From assembly GCF_900105415.1 (NCBI RefSeq), contig NZ_FNSM01000001.1:3200501-3264500 (forward strand): a stretch of 64,000 nt of DNA. The letters run 5' to 3'. The notes beneath the pieces were generated by a model, which made no database searches, was not told the DNA's origin, and saw only the letters and a list, made by a program, of their open reading frames with translations. The position numbers and the translations under genes are program-made. Source of the stretch: Streptomyces sp. TLI_105 (GTDB taxonomy: Bacteria; Actinomycetota; Actinomycetes; Streptomycetales; Streptomycetaceae). Of this stretch, positions 38,719 to 47,692 are shown piece after piece. The stretch's first letter is position 1. Every line of letters begins with the position of its first letter.

Positions 38719-40110
38719 ATGAGCCGGAGCACCGCGGATTCCGCATCCTCCGTCACCCTGCCGCCCCCGAAGGAGCGGCGCAGGTTGCGTGAGGCCCTCG
38801 CCCTGAGCGAGGAGCAGGTCGCCGAGGCCATGGGCGTCACGAAGGCCACGGTGAGGGCATGGGAGACCGGGCGCTCGGCGCCCCGGGGCCGCAAGCGCGA
38901 GGCGTACGCGAAGCTGCTCGGCACCCCCGAGCCCACGGATCTCGTACGTCCTGAGGCCGAGCCCCAGGCGCAGACGGAGGCGGAACCCCAGGCGCAGGCG
39001 ACCCGGGCGGAGGCGCAGTCGGCCCGGGTCGAGGCGCCGGGCGAGGCCCGCCCGGCCCGGTCACAGGCTCAGACACCGGCTCAGCAGCCGCAGGCACAGA
39101 CGCACTCTCAGCAGCCGCAGCCGTCGGCTTCGGGCAACGTGCGGCCCAGGGCCGCCGTCAAGCGGGCCGCCAAGCCGCCGCGGGCCCCGTCCCCCGCGCC
39201 GGCCATCTCACCGGCCCCCGCCCGCAAGGGCCCCTCGAAGCCGCCGGAGCGACTGAAACCGGTGGCGGCGGAGGCCCCCGCGGAACCGGCCGTCCCCGCA
39301 GGGCCGCCGGCCCTCACCCCCGAGGAGGCCTTCGACGCGCTGTACGCGTACGCCGCGCCGGGCCTCGTCCACCAGACGTACCTGCTCACGGGGCGCCGCC
39401 TGCTCTCCCGGGAGGCCGTCGAGTACGCCTTCCACCACGCCTGGCAGCACTGGCCCGAGGTCGCCGTGGACGCGGACCCGGTGGGCTGGGTGCGGGCGAC
39501 GGCGTACGAGTACGCCCTCTCCCCCTGGCACCGGTTCCGGCGCGCCCACCGGCATCCCGACGCCCCGCCGACCGAGGCGAACCGCCGGGCACTGCTCGGC
39601 GCGCTCCTCGAACTGCCGCCGCCGTACCGCCGTACCGTCCTGCTCTACGACGGGCTCGGCCTGGACCTGCCGGAGACGGCGGCCGAGACGGAGGCGAGCA
39701 CGCCCGCCGCCGCCAACCGGCTGCTGCACGCCCGGGCGGTCCTCGGCCGGCGGATCCCCGAGCTCGCCGAGCCGGAGGCCCTGCACCGTTGTCTGAGCGC
39801 GCTGGTCGCGGAGGCGCCGACGGCGACGCTGCCGCCCGCCCGCGCGGTCCGGACGGGCAGCGAGCGCCGGACCCGCAGCTGGACGCGGGCGGTGCTCGGG
39901 GTGACGGCGGCCCTCATCGCGGTGACCGGCTTCACGGCGGCGACCGCGCCGACCCGCTACATCCCGGTGAACGCCCCCGGCGAGGCCGTCAACGGCGTGC
40001 CCGTGCGCGGCGGCCCGCAGAAGCTCAGCCCGGAGGACCTGGAGCTCCGCGACAAGCTGCGCGCCGAGCCCAACCCGGGCCCGGAGCGGCTGGTCCCGGC
40101 GGTCGACTAG
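38719..40110 (+). CDS. XRE-type HTH protein with sigma-factor-like core and C-terminal membrane anchor
   Basis: This 463-residue protein has an XRE helix-turn-helix at about 18-66 ([35 protein letters not shown]), a Gln/Ala/Pro-rich linker of about 130 residues, and a helical core at 200-350. That core looks like ECF sigma regions 2 and 4 ([42 protein letters not shown] and [32 protein letters not shown]). A membrane helix near 393-412 follows ([22 protein letters not shown]), with a short outer tail. The ATG follows GGGAGG at 8 nt. An AT-rich TATACGTTTATGTAC stretch at 38665-38680 marks the promoter zone. It may tether a DNA-binding domain to the membrane; targets are unknown. Confidence 0.75.
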   Translation: MSRSTADSASSVTLPPPKERRRLREALALSEEQVAEAMGVTKATVRAWETGRSAPRGRKREAYAKLLGTPEPTDLVRPEAEPQAQTEAEPQAQATRAEAQSARVEAPGEARPARSQAQTPAQQPQAQTHSQQPQPSASGNVRPRAAVKRAAKPPRAPSPAPAISPAPARKGPSKPPERLKPVAAEAPAEPAVPAGPPALTPEEAFDALYAYAAPGLVHQTYLLTGRRLLSREAVEYAFHHAWQHWPEVAVDADPVGWVRATAYEYALSPWHRFRRAHRHPDAPPTEANRRALLGALLELPPPYRRTVLLYDGLGLDLPETAAETEASTPAAANRLLHARAVLGRRIPELAEPEALHRCLSALVAEAPTATLPPARAVRTGSERRTRSWTRAVLGVTAALIAVTGFTAATAPTRYIPVNAPGEAVNGVPVRGGPQKLSPEDLELRDKLRAEPNPGPERLVPAVD

Positions 40111-40123
40111 GAGGTGGACGTGA

Positions 40124-40169
40124 AGTGGGCCCCGCCCCTCCCGGTCTCCCGGGAGGGGCGGGGCCCACT
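40124..40169. terminator. Perfect 21-bp-stem bidirectional terminator
   Basis: Arms 40124-40144 and 40149-40169 are perfect inverted repeats of 21 bp (AGTGGGCCCCGCCCCTCCCG-type) around a TCTC loop, between the regulator gene and the convergent sucCD operon. Confidence 0.9.
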
Positions 40170-40208
40170 CGCGTGCTGCCTGTCAGGCCGCTGTGCGTTT
40201 CAGCCTGT

Positions 40209-41093
40209 TCAGCCCGCGAGGATGGCGCGCGCCAGCTTGGCGGTCTCGGTCGGCGTCTTGCCGACCTTGACACCGGCGGCCTCGAGGGCCTCCTTCTTCG
40301 CCTGGGCGGTGCCGGAGGAGCCGGAGACGATGGCGCCGGCGTGGCCCATGGTCTTGCCCTCGGGGGCGGTGAAGCCCGCGACGTAGCCGACGACCGGCTT
40401 GGTGACGTTGGCCTTGATGAAGTCGGCCGCACGCTCCTCGGCGTCGCCGCCGATCTCGCCGATCATGACGATCAGGTCGGTGTCGGGGTCCGCCTCGAAC
40501 GCCGCGAGGGCGTCGATGTGCGTGGTGCCGATGACCGGGTCGCCACCGATGCCGACGGCGGAGGAGAAGCCGAGGTCACGGAGCTCGTACATCATCTGGT
40601 ACGTCAGCGTGCCGGACTTCGAGACCAGGCCGATGCGGCCCGGCTTCGTGATGTCGCCCGGGATGATGCCGGCGTTGGACTGGCCCGGGGTGATGAGACC
40701 GGGGCAGTTCGGGCCGATGAGGCGGGTCTTGTTGCCCTTGTCCACGGCGTACGCGTAGAACGCGGCCGAGTCGTGGACGGCGATGCCCTCGGTGATGACG
40801 ACGGCGAGCGGGATCTCGGCGTCGATCGCCTCGACCACGGCGGCCTTCGCGAAGGCCGGCGGGACGAAGAGGACCGAGACGTTGGCGCCGGTCTCCTTCA
40901 TCGCCTCGGCGACGGTGCCGAAGACCGGGATCTCGGTGCCGTCGAAGTCGACCTTGGTGCCGGCCTTGCGCGGGTTCACGCCGCCGACGATGTTGGTGCC
41001 GTCACCGAGCATGAGCTTGGTGTGCTTCATGCCCGTGGCACCGGTCATGCCCTGGACGATGACCTTGCTGTCCTTGTTGAGGAAGATAGCCAT
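40209..41093 (-). CDS. sucD: Succinyl-CoA synthetase alpha subunit
   Basis: This 294-residue subunit binds CoA and carries the phosphohistidine. Motifs: [54 protein letters not shown], and the phosphorylated His in [20 protein letters not shown] (about residue 250). With SucC it makes ATP or GTP from succinyl-CoA in the TCA cycle. The ATG at 41093 has AGGGGAAACCACAGCC upstream. It lies 21 bp after sucC and closes the operon at a strong hairpin. Confidence 0.96.
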   Translation of the reverse strand: MAIFLNKDSKVIVQGMTGATGMKHTKLMLGDGTNIVGGVNPRKAGTKVDFDGTEIPVFGTVAEAMKETGANVSVLFVPPAFAKAAVVEAIDAEIPLAVVITEGIAVHDSAAFYAYAVDKGNKTRLIGPNCPGLITPGQSNAGIIPGDITKPGRIGLVSKSGTLTYQMMYELRDLGFSSAVGIGGDPVIGTTHIDALAAFEADPDTDLIVMIGEIGGDAEERAADFIKANVTKPVVGYVAGFTAPEGKTMGHAGAIVSGSSGTAQAKKEALEAAGVKVGKTPTETAKLARAILAG

Positions 41094-41114
41094 GGCTGTG
41101 GTTTCCCCTGTCCC

Positions 41115-42293
41115 TTACTTCGCAGCCGCGAGCTCGGCGGCCTTGTCGGCCGCGCCGTCCATGGTGTCCACGCGCTGCACGAGCGGGTGGTTGGCGTCCG
41201 ACAGGATCTTGCGACCCAGCTCCGCGTTGTTGCCGTCGAGACGGACGACCAGCGGCTTGGTGACCTCTTCGCCCTTCGAGGCGAGGAGCTCCAGGGCCTG
41301 CACGATGCCGTTGGCGACCTCGTCACAGGCGGTGATGCCACCGAAGACGTTGACGAACACGGACTTGACGTCCGGGTCGCCGAGGATGATCTCCAGGCCG
41401 TTCGCCATGACCTCGGCGGAGGCGCCGCCGCCGATGTCGAGGAAGTTGGCCGGCTTCACGCCGCCGTGGTTCTCACCGGCGTACGCGACGACGTCCAGCG
41501 TCGACATGACCAGGCCCGCGCCGTTGCCGATGATGCCGACCTGGCCGTCGAGCTTGACGTAGTTGAGGCCCTTGGCCTTGGCGGCAGCCTCGAGCGGGTT
41601 GGCTGCGGCCTTGTCCTCGAGCGCCTCGTGCTCCGGCTGGCGGAAGTCGGCGTTGGCGTCCAGGGAGACCTTGCCGTCGAGGGCGATGACCTCGCCGGAG
41701 GCGACCTTGGCCAGCGGGTTGACCTCGACGAGGAGGGCGTCCTCGGCGACGAAGGTGTCCCACAGGGTCACGAGGACCTCGGCGACCTTCTCGGCGACCT
41801 CGGCCGGGAACTTGGCCTGGGCGACGATCTCGCGGGCCTTCTCGATGTCGACGCCCTTGTTGGAGTCGACCGGCACCTTCGCGAGCTTCTCGGGGGTCGT
41901 CGCGGCGACCTCCTCGATGTCCATGCCACCGGCGACGGACGCCATGGCGAGGAAGGTGCGGTTGGTGCGGTCGAGGAGGTACGAGACGTAGTACTCCTCG
42001 ACGATCTCCGGAGCGGTCTCCGCGATCATCACCTTGTGGACCGTGTGGCCCTTGATGTCCATCCCGAGGATGTCCGTCGCGCGGGCGACGGCCTCGTCCG
42101 GGGTGGCGGCCAGCTTCACGCCGCCGGCCTTGCCGCGGCCGCCGACCTTCACCTGCGCCTTGACGACCGACTTGCCGCCAAGACGCTCGGTGGCCTCGCG
42201 CGCCGCCTCAGGCGTGTCGATGACTTCACCGGCCAGCACCGGTACACCGTGCTTGGCGAAGAGGTCCCTCGCCTGGTACTCGAACAGGTCCAC
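41115..42293 (-). CDS. sucC: Succinyl-CoA synthetase beta subunit
   Basis: This 392-residue ATP-grasp subunit begins [20 protein letters not shown], and has [28 protein letters not shown], the [14 protein letters not shown] block, and [17 protein letters not shown], all typical of SucC. It supplies the nucleotide site of the succinyl-CoA synthetase complex. The start is GTG at 42293, giving the family N-terminus; the frame extends upstream without similarity. It is first in the sucCD operon and follows a 395-bp non-coding region. Confidence 0.95.
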   Translation of the reverse strand: MDLFEYQARDLFAKHGVPVLAGEVIDTPEAAREATERLGGKSVVKAQVKVGGRGKAGGVKLAATPDEAVARATDILGMDIKGHTVHKVMIAETAPEIVEEYYVSYLLDRTNRTFLAMASVAGGMDIEEVAATTPEKLAKVPVDSNKGVDIEKAREIVAQAKFPAEVAEKVAEVLVTLWDTFVAEDALLVEVNPLAKVASGEVIALDGKVSLDANADFRQPEHEALEDKAAANPLEAAAKAKGLNYVKLDGQVGIIGNGAGLVMSTLDVVAYAGENHGGVKPANFLDIGGGASAEVMANGLEIILGDPDVKSVFVNVFGGITACDEVANGIVQALELLASKGEEVTKPLVVRLDGNNAELGRKILSDANHPLVQRVDTMDGAADKAAELAAAK

Positions 42294-42688
42294 GCGCGTC
42301 CGTCCCTTTTCTGATGATCGCGGTTCGTTGTCTGCGTGGGCGTGCCGCGGAGGGCAACGTGACTGCGCTGTCACAAGGGAGGCGTTCACGGAGTCCGTGG
42401 ACGCGGCATGTCCGTCTCGCAGGTTATCCCCGTGGGCCGTGGGTCCCTAAATCGCAGGTCACACCAGAGCGGTGATACGGGTCACAGACCGTACGGGCCG
42501 GGGGGCTGTCCGTAGGGGTGGTGGGGTTGGCCCGGAGACCCCTCGCGGCAGGCGAGGACCGGCCTTCGGGGCCCTCACGACGCGCCGGGGGCCGGGGTGA
42601 GGGTCGTTCCGCCACGAGTGTGATATGGACCTCAGTGGGGTCGCGCGCGCCCGTGTGGGTGGCCCCGCGGCGACGGATTCCGCAGTCC
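42294..42688. other. Intergenic region between sucC start and VWA gene stop, no gene
   Basis: No gene is supported. Features seen: GTGAC (42359-42363) and GTCAC (42370-42374), an inverted repeat with a 6-bp spacer about 70 bp upstream of sucC; two GGTCACA copies near 42456 and 42479; and a GC-rich half nearest the VWA gene (42530-42600) that can fold and may contain its terminator. The sucCD promoter must lie in the left part. Confidence 0.4.
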
Positions 42689-43852
42689 TCAGCCCTCGGG
42701 TATCGGGAGCGGGCGCTTCTCCAGGGCGGCCGCCATGATCTCCGGGAACAGGTCGGGGGTGCAGGCGAAGGCCGGGGCGCCGAGCGCGGCGAGCGCCGCC
42801 GCGTGGTCCCGGTCGTAGGCGGGGGCGCCCTCGTCGGAGAGCGCGAGCAGGGCGACGAACTGGACGCCGGAGGCCTTCATGGCCGCGACCCGCTTCAGCA
42901 TCTCGTCCCGGATGCCTCCCTCGTAGAGGTCGCTGACGAGGACGACGACGGTGTCGGCGGGGCGGGTGATCCTCGACTGGCAGTAGGCGAGGGCGCGGTT
43001 GATGTCGGTGCCGCCGCCGAGCCGGGTGCCGAAGAGGACGTCGACCGGGTCGTCGAGCTGCTCGGTCAGGTCGACGACGGAGGTGTCGAAGACGACGAGG
43101 CGGGTGGCGAGCGTGCGCATCGAGGCGAGCACCGCGCCGAAGACGGCGGCGTGGACGACGGAGGCGGCCATGGAGCCCGACTGGTCGACGCAGAGCACGA
43201 TCTCCTTCCTGACTCCCCGGGAGGCGCGCCCGTGGCCGACGAGCCGCTCGGGGACGACCGTGCGCTGCTCGGGCAGGTAGTGCTTGAGGTTGGCGCGGAT
43301 CGTGCGGTCCCAGTCGATGTCCCGGTGGCGGGGGCGGCTGATCCGGGCGGAGCGGTCGAGCGCACCGGTGAGGGTGGCACGGGTGCGGGCGGCGAGGCGC
43401 TTCTCCAGGTCGTCGACGACCTTGCGGACGACGGCCCGGGCGGTCTCCCGGGTCGTCTCGGGCATCGCCCTGCCGAGGGAGAGGAGGGTGCCGACGAGGT
43501 GCACGTCGGCCTCGACGGCCTCCAGCATCTCCGGCTCCAGGAGGAGGGTGGCGAGCCCGAGCCGGTCGATGGCGTCGCGCTGCATGACCTGGACGACGGA
43601 GCTCGGGAAGTACGTGCGGATGTCGCCGAGCCAGCGGGCGACGGAGGGCACGGACGCGCCGAGCCCGGCCGAGCGGTCCCGTCCGGTGCGGGGGCCGCTC
43701 TCGCTGGGGCGGTCGTAGAGCGCGGTGAGGGCTCCGTCCATGGCCGCGTCGGTGCCGGTGAGCGCCCTGCCGGTGCCGTCGGCCTCCCCGCCACCCAGGA
43801 CCAGCCGCCAGCGCCGCAGCCGCTCGTCGTCGGTGAGCGTCCTGTCCGTCAT
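42689..43852 (-). CDS. VWA-domain protein (YehP/CoxE type)
   Basis: This 387-residue cytoplasmic protein has a helical N-terminal half and a von Willebrand A domain at about 200-370. The metal-ion-dependent adhesion site is intact: DQSGSMAAS (DxSxS, about 216), the Thr in GGGTDINRAL, and the Asp in VVLVSDLYEGG. FDTSVVDLTEQLDDPVDVLFGTRLGGG matches the CoxE-like proteins that partner MoxR AAA ATPases. The ATG at 43852 overlaps the stop of the DUF5682 gene by 4 bp (ATGA). It is the third gene of the MoxR/DUF5682/VWA operon and corresponds to E. coli YehP. VWA partners usually present clients to the AAA ring; the client is unknown here. Confidence 0.87.
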   Translation of the reverse strand: MTDRTLTDDERLRRWRLVLGGGEADGTGRALTGTDAAMDGALTALYDRPSESGPRTGRDRSAGLGASVPSVARWLGDIRTYFPSSVVQVMQRDAIDRLGLATLLLEPEMLEAVEADVHLVGTLLSLGRAMPETTRETARAVVRKVVDDLEKRLAARTRATLTGALDRSARISRPRHRDIDWDRTIRANLKHYLPEQRTVVPERLVGHGRASRGVRKEIVLCVDQSGSMAASVVHAAVFGAVLASMRTLATRLVVFDTSVVDLTEQLDDPVDVLFGTRLGGGTDINRALAYCQSRITRPADTVVVLVSDLYEGGIRDEMLKRVAAMKASGVQFVALLALSDEGAPAYDRDHAAALAALGAPAFACTPDLFPEIMAAALEKRPLPIPEG

Positions 43853-46305
43853 GCGAGGGCCTCCGTTCCGAGGATGAGGTGGAGGAGCGGCAGCACGGCG
43901 TCCGCCCGCTCGGGGTCGGGGGCCGGGGCGAAGCCGGGCACGCCGGGCTCGGAGGGCCCCGGCCCGCCGGAACGGGGCCCCCGCGCGACCAGCTCCCCGA
44001 GCGTGCGGCGCACGCCCTGCTCGTAACCGGAGAAGGTGCGCCGCAGCAGCGGCAGGACGTCGGTGAACGCCTCGGCCGGGACGGACGTCAGCCAGGCGTC
44101 GACCAGTCCGAGGAGCCGCTCGTCGTGGACGAGGAGCAGTCCGCCGCCGGAGGCCCCGCCGACGAAGCCGTCGATCCAGGCGGCGGCGTCGGCCGGCGGG
44201 GTGCCGGGCGAGAGGGCGCGGCTCATGAGCAGGGCGGCCTCGCCGTCGGCGATCCGGCCCTCGTCGAGCAGAAGCCGGGCGGCCCGCCCCCGCAGGACGC
44301 CCGGTGTCCGGTCGCGGTCGGCGAGCCGGCGCAGCACCCCGGCCCACCGGTCGACGAGGTCGGGGCGGTCCGGGAGGAGGCCGATCGCCGTGTGGACGGC
44401 GTCGATCCGGTCCCGCATCTGCGCGGCGGCGTCCGTGTCGAGTCCGGCGCAGGCGGGCGGCAGGCCCACGCAGATCCGCTCGGCGAGCCCGGCGGCGACC
44501 TCGCCGAGGGCCGCCGTGCCGGTGCCGCGGACGTCGCCGTAGCGCAGGGCGCGGGCCAGAGCCGGGAGGGCCTGCGCCAGGTGGGCGACGTCGGTGTCGA
44601 GCGCGGCCCGGTCGGCGAGCGCCCGCATGACGACCGGAAGCGCGTCCGTGAGCCCGGCGAGGAGGCACTGCTCGGCGAGGACGGTGATGTCGCCGAGGGC
44701 GGTCGCGGCGAGGGCGCGGGACTCGGCCCTGGCGGTGGCGGCGGCCTCGACGGTGGTGCCCCAGACGCCGGCCTCGGCGACCTGGACGTACAGCTCGGGC
44801 TCCCAGCGCAGCCGCCAGGTCTCCCGGAAGGTGCCGGTGCCGGCCCGCCCGGCGGCCGGCTCGCCCCAGTGGACGCCGAGGAGGCGCAGCCGGTGCAGCA
44901 GCCGGCTGCGCTCGCCGTCGGTCTCCTTGCGGAGGTCGAGTCCGAGCTCGCGCTCCTGGGCCTCGGGCTTGAGGCGCAGGGTGCGCCGGCGGCGGTCCAG
45001 ATCGCGCTGGAGGGGTACGGCGGGGGCGCCGGCCGGCACCTCGCCGAGGACGTCGCCGACGACGAGGCGGTCGCGGACGAGGTCGAGCGGCACGTCGGAG
45101 CCCTCGCAGAGGACGGCGCGGACGGCGTCGGTCGCCTCGTCGAGGCCGGGGCGCGGACGGCCGCGCAGGACGGCGAGCGTCTCGGCGAGCCGGACGGCCT
45201 CGATGACGTGGGCGGAGGAGACGGGGTGGTCCTCGGCCCTGAGGAGCCCGGCGACCTTCGTCATCCAGCGCTCGACGGGCCGGTCGGGGGCGGCGAAGAG
45301 GTGTCCGTACCAGCCGGGCGCGTCGATCCCGGCGCCGTAGCCGGAGCGGCGGGCGAGTCTGCGGTGGGTCCAGGGGACCCAGGTCAGCTCGGCCTTCGCC
45401 CGGGGCAGGCCCTTGAGGAGGGCCTTGTCGGCGGCGACGGTGGTCCTGCGGGTGAGGGCGGGCACGTGCCAGGCGCCGCAGACCACGGCGACGGAGTCCC
45501 CGAACTCCTTGCGGGCGGCGCGCAGCTTGAGCCGCATGTGCGCCTCGCGGACCAGGTCGCGGGGGTGGCCGCCGTGTCCGTACGTCTCGCGGAGGGCGCC
45601 CATGGCCTCGGCGAGGGCCTCGAAGGGGGCGGTGGGATCGCCGTCCCCGCGCAGCTCGACGACGTCCTCCCACCAGCGCTCGGCGTCCTCGTACCCGGCG
45701 GCTCCGGCGAGTTCGGCGACCGGGTCGATCCGCGGGCCGCTGCCCGTGACCTCCTCCTCGTCCCTCCAGGTGGGGTCGGCGGCGGCGAGGGTGTGGGCGG
45801 CGGGCAGGTCGACGAAGCGGACGGCGGCGTCGTGGTCGAGGGCCCAGCGGATCGCGACCCACTCGGGCGAGAACTCGGCCATCGGCCAGAACGCGGCCCG
45901 CCCGGGGTCGTCCACGGCGTGGGCGAGCAGCGCGACGGGCGGCCGCATGTCCGGGTCCGCGGCGAGCGCCACGAGGGCGTCGGCCTCGGCGGGCCCCTCG
46001 ACGAGCACCGCGGCGGGCCGCGCCGCCTCCAACGCGGCCCGCACTCCACGCGCGGAGCCGGGCCCGTGATGCCGCACCCCCAGCAACAGGGGCTCCCTCC
46101 GGCCCCCACCGTTCTTGCCGGGACGGGGCTCGGCAGCCGAGACCCGGGAGGCGGCGGAGACCGGGGGCGCGTCCGAGGCGCGGGGCGCATGATGGGGCGC
46201 GTCCGACGCGCGGGCGCCGTCACGGAGGGCGTCCGACGCGCGGGGCGCGTCTCCGGGTGGGTCCGGTGGGCGGGAGGTGTTCGGGGCCGTGGTCGTCGAG
46301 GTCAT
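43849..46305 (-). CDS. DUF5682 protein (YehM type)
   Basis: This 818-residue soluble protein starts with about 65 low-complexity residues (repeated RASDAP), then has the family block LLLGVRHHGPGSARGVRAALEAARPAAVLVEGPAEAD (70-110). SVAVVCGAWHVPALTRR follows near 270, and the C-terminal half is helical, ending in DAVLPLLHLILG. The RHHGPGS and CGAWHVPAL motifs resemble the TraB/ChaN-type fold, where a His and acidic residues could bind metal; that is inference. It overlaps both neighbours by 4 bp. E. coli YehM is a family member, from memory. No biochemical activity is known for DUF5682. Confidence 0.83.
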   Translation of the reverse strand: MTSTTTAPNTSRPPDPPGDAPRASDALRDGARASDAPHHAPRASDAPPVSAASRVSAAEPRPGKNGGGRREPLLLGVRHHGPGSARGVRAALEAARPAAVLVEGPAEADALVALAADPDMRPPVALLAHAVDDPGRAAFWPMAEFSPEWVAIRWALDHDAAVRFVDLPAAHTLAAADPTWRDEEEVTGSGPRIDPVAELAGAAGYEDAERWWEDVVELRGDGDPTAPFEALAEAMGALRETYGHGGHPRDLVREAHMRLKLRAARKEFGDSVAVVCGAWHVPALTRRTTVAADKALLKGLPRAKAELTWVPWTHRRLARRSGYGAGIDAPGWYGHLFAAPDRPVERWMTKVAGLLRAEDHPVSSAHVIEAVRLAETLAVLRGRPRPGLDEATDAVRAVLCEGSDVPLDLVRDRLVVGDVLGEVPAGAPAVPLQRDLDRRRRTLRLKPEAQERELGLDLRKETDGERSRLLHRLRLLGVHWGEPAAGRAGTGTFRETWRLRWEPELYVQVAEAGVWGTTVEAAATARAESRALAATALGDITVLAEQCLLAGLTDALPVVMRALADRAALDTDVAHLAQALPALARALRYGDVRGTGTAALGEVAAGLAERICVGLPPACAGLDTDAAAQMRDRIDAVHTAIGLLPDRPDLVDRWAGVLRRLADRDRTPGVLRGRAARLLLDEGRIADGEAALLMSRALSPGTPPADAAAWIDGFVGGASGGGLLLVHDERLLGLVDAWLTSVPAEAFTDVLPLLRRTFSGYEQGVRRTLGELVARGPRSGGPGPSEPGVPGFAPAPDPERADAVLPLLHLILGTEALA

Positions 46306-47459
46306 GCGCTCACCTCGCGGCAGGCGCGGTAGAAGTCCTTCCAGCCGTCTCTCTCCCTCACGACCGTTTCCAGGTACTCCTGCCAGACGACCCGGTCGGC
46401 CGCCGGGTCACGGACGACCGCGCCGAGGATGCCGGCGGCGATGTCGCCGGGGCGCAGGACGCCGTCGCCGAAGTGGGCGGCGAGGGCGAGTCCGCCGGTG
46501 ACGACGGAGATCGCCTCGGCCGTCGAGAGCGTCCCCGAGGGGGACTTGACCTTCGTCCGGCCGTCGGTGGTGACGCCGTCCCGCAGCTCGCGGAAGACCG
46601 TGACGACCCGGCGGATCTCGTCCACGCCGTCGGGCAGGACGGGCAGTTCGAGGGAGCGGCCGAGCTGCTCGACCCGACGGGCGACGATGTCGACCTCGGC
46701 CTCGGGGGTCGCGGGCAGCGGCAGCACGACGGTGTTGAAGCGGCGGCGCAGCGCGCTGGAGAGCTCGTTGACGCCGCGGTCGCGGTCGTTGGCGGTGGCG
46801 ATCAGGTTGAAGCCGGGGACGGCCTGCACCTCCTGGCCGAGCTCGGGGACGGGCAGGGTCTTCTCGGACAGGATCGTGATGAGCGTGTCCTGCACGTCGG
46901 CGGGGATGCGGGTGAGCTCCTCGACCCGGACGGTCATGCCCTGGGACATCGCGCGCATCACGGGGCTGGGGACGAGGGCGCCCCCGCTGGGGCCGTGGGC
47001 GAGGAGTCGCGCGTAGTTCCAGCCGTACCGGATGGCTTCCTCGGGCGTGCCGGCGGTGCCCTGGACGAGGAGGGTGGAGTCGCCGCTGACGGCGGCGGCG
47101 AGGTGCTCGGAGACCCAGGTCTTGGCGGTGCCGGGGACGCCGAGGAGGAGCAGCGCCCGGTCGGTGGCGAGCGTGGTGACGGCGACTTCCACGATGCGGC
47201 GCGGTCCGACGTACTTGGGCGTGATGACGGTGCCGTCGGGGAGCGTGCCGCCGAGGAGGTAGGTGGCGACGGCCCACGGGGAGAGGCGCCAGCGGGCGGG
47301 CCGGGGCCGGTCGTCGGCGGCGGCGAGGGCCGCGAGTTCGTGGGCGAAGGCGTGCTCCACGTGCGGCCGCAGGGCCTCGGTGGCGGTCTGCGGCCGCCCC
47401 GGTCCGGTGTCCGTCTCGACACCGGAACCGGGCTTCGCGATGGTTTCGGGCACGGGCAT
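46302..47459 (-). CDS. MoxR-family AAA+ ATPase (YehL type)
   Basis: This 385-residue ATPase has Walker A GVPGTAKTW (about 115), Walker B/sensor region VRVEELTRIPADVQDTLITILSEK (MoxR type with EELTR), sensor 1 NLIATANDRDRGVNELSSALRRRF, and a C-terminal lid. Walker A has Ala-Lys-Thr instead of Gly-Lys-Thr, as in many MoxR proteins. The ATG at 47459 follows GAGGGGGATCC, a good ribosome site, and the transcript should start near 47490 from a RecA-NDp-like promoter. It is first in the operon and overlaps the DUF5682 gene by 4 bp. MoxR ATPases remodel or insert cofactors into client proteins with VWA partners. Confidence 0.9.
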   Translation of the reverse strand: MPVPETIAKPGSGVETDTGPGRPQTATEALRPHVEHAFAHELAALAAADDRPRPARWRLSPWAVATYLLGGTLPDGTVITPKYVGPRRIVEVAVTTLATDRALLLLGVPGTAKTWVSEHLAAAVSGDSTLLVQGTAGTPEEAIRYGWNYARLLAHGPSGGALVPSPVMRAMSQGMTVRVEELTRIPADVQDTLITILSEKTLPVPELGQEVQAVPGFNLIATANDRDRGVNELSSALRRRFNTVVLPLPATPEAEVDIVARRVEQLGRSLELPVLPDGVDEIRRVVTVFRELRDGVTTDGRTKVKSPSGTLSTAEAISVVTGGLALAAHFGDGVLRPGDIAAGILGAVVRDPAADRVVWQEYLETVVRERDGWKDFYRACREVSA

Positions 47460-47497
47460 GGATCCCCCTCCAGATCGTTCGACCTGCTGTGTGATCC

Positions 47498-47520
47498 ACC
47501 GTGCACCATGCCACTGACAA
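47498..47520 (-). promoter_or_regulatory. RecA-NDp-like promoter of the MoxR operon
   Basis: On the minus strand TTGTCAGTG (47520-47512), a perfect match to the upstream half, then 8 nt, then CACGGT (47503-47498). The -10 deviates from TANNNT only in its first base. The predicted start near 47490 leaves a leader of about 30 nt with a Shine-Dalgarno before the ATG at 47459. Confidence 0.6.
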
Positions 47521-47662
47521 TCGGATGTCACCGCTGGTCAGGGCCGGTTGGGGAAGGTGAGGGAGGGTCAGTCGACGATCGTCGGTCGACTCGATGTTCC
47601 CGCCGCCGGCCTCGTACGTGACCTCGTAGGTCTCGTTGCCTGGAACCGCCGGGCCGAGGGCG

Positions 47663-47685
47663 TTGTCAGTGGCGGCCCCTACCTT
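47663..47685 (+). promoter_or_regulatory. RecA-NDp-like promoter of the SWIM gene
   Basis: TTGTCAGTG (47663-47671), exactly 8 nt, TACCTT (47680-47685), then 7 nt to the ATG at 47693. This is a full match to TTGTCRGTG-N8-TANNNT and again leaderless. Between this and the divergent MoxR promoter lies a perfect AGTCGAC/GTCGACT inverted repeat (47570-47576, 47585-47591). Confidence 0.78.
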
Positions 47686-47692
47686 CGATGAC

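Noticed and set aside
42359..42374. Crp-type site upstream of sucC
   Set aside because: GTGACTGCGCTGTCAC is an inverted repeat, but the outer GTG and CAC are 10 bp apart while Crp-family sites of the GTGA-N6-TCAC type have 8; recorded only as a repeat.
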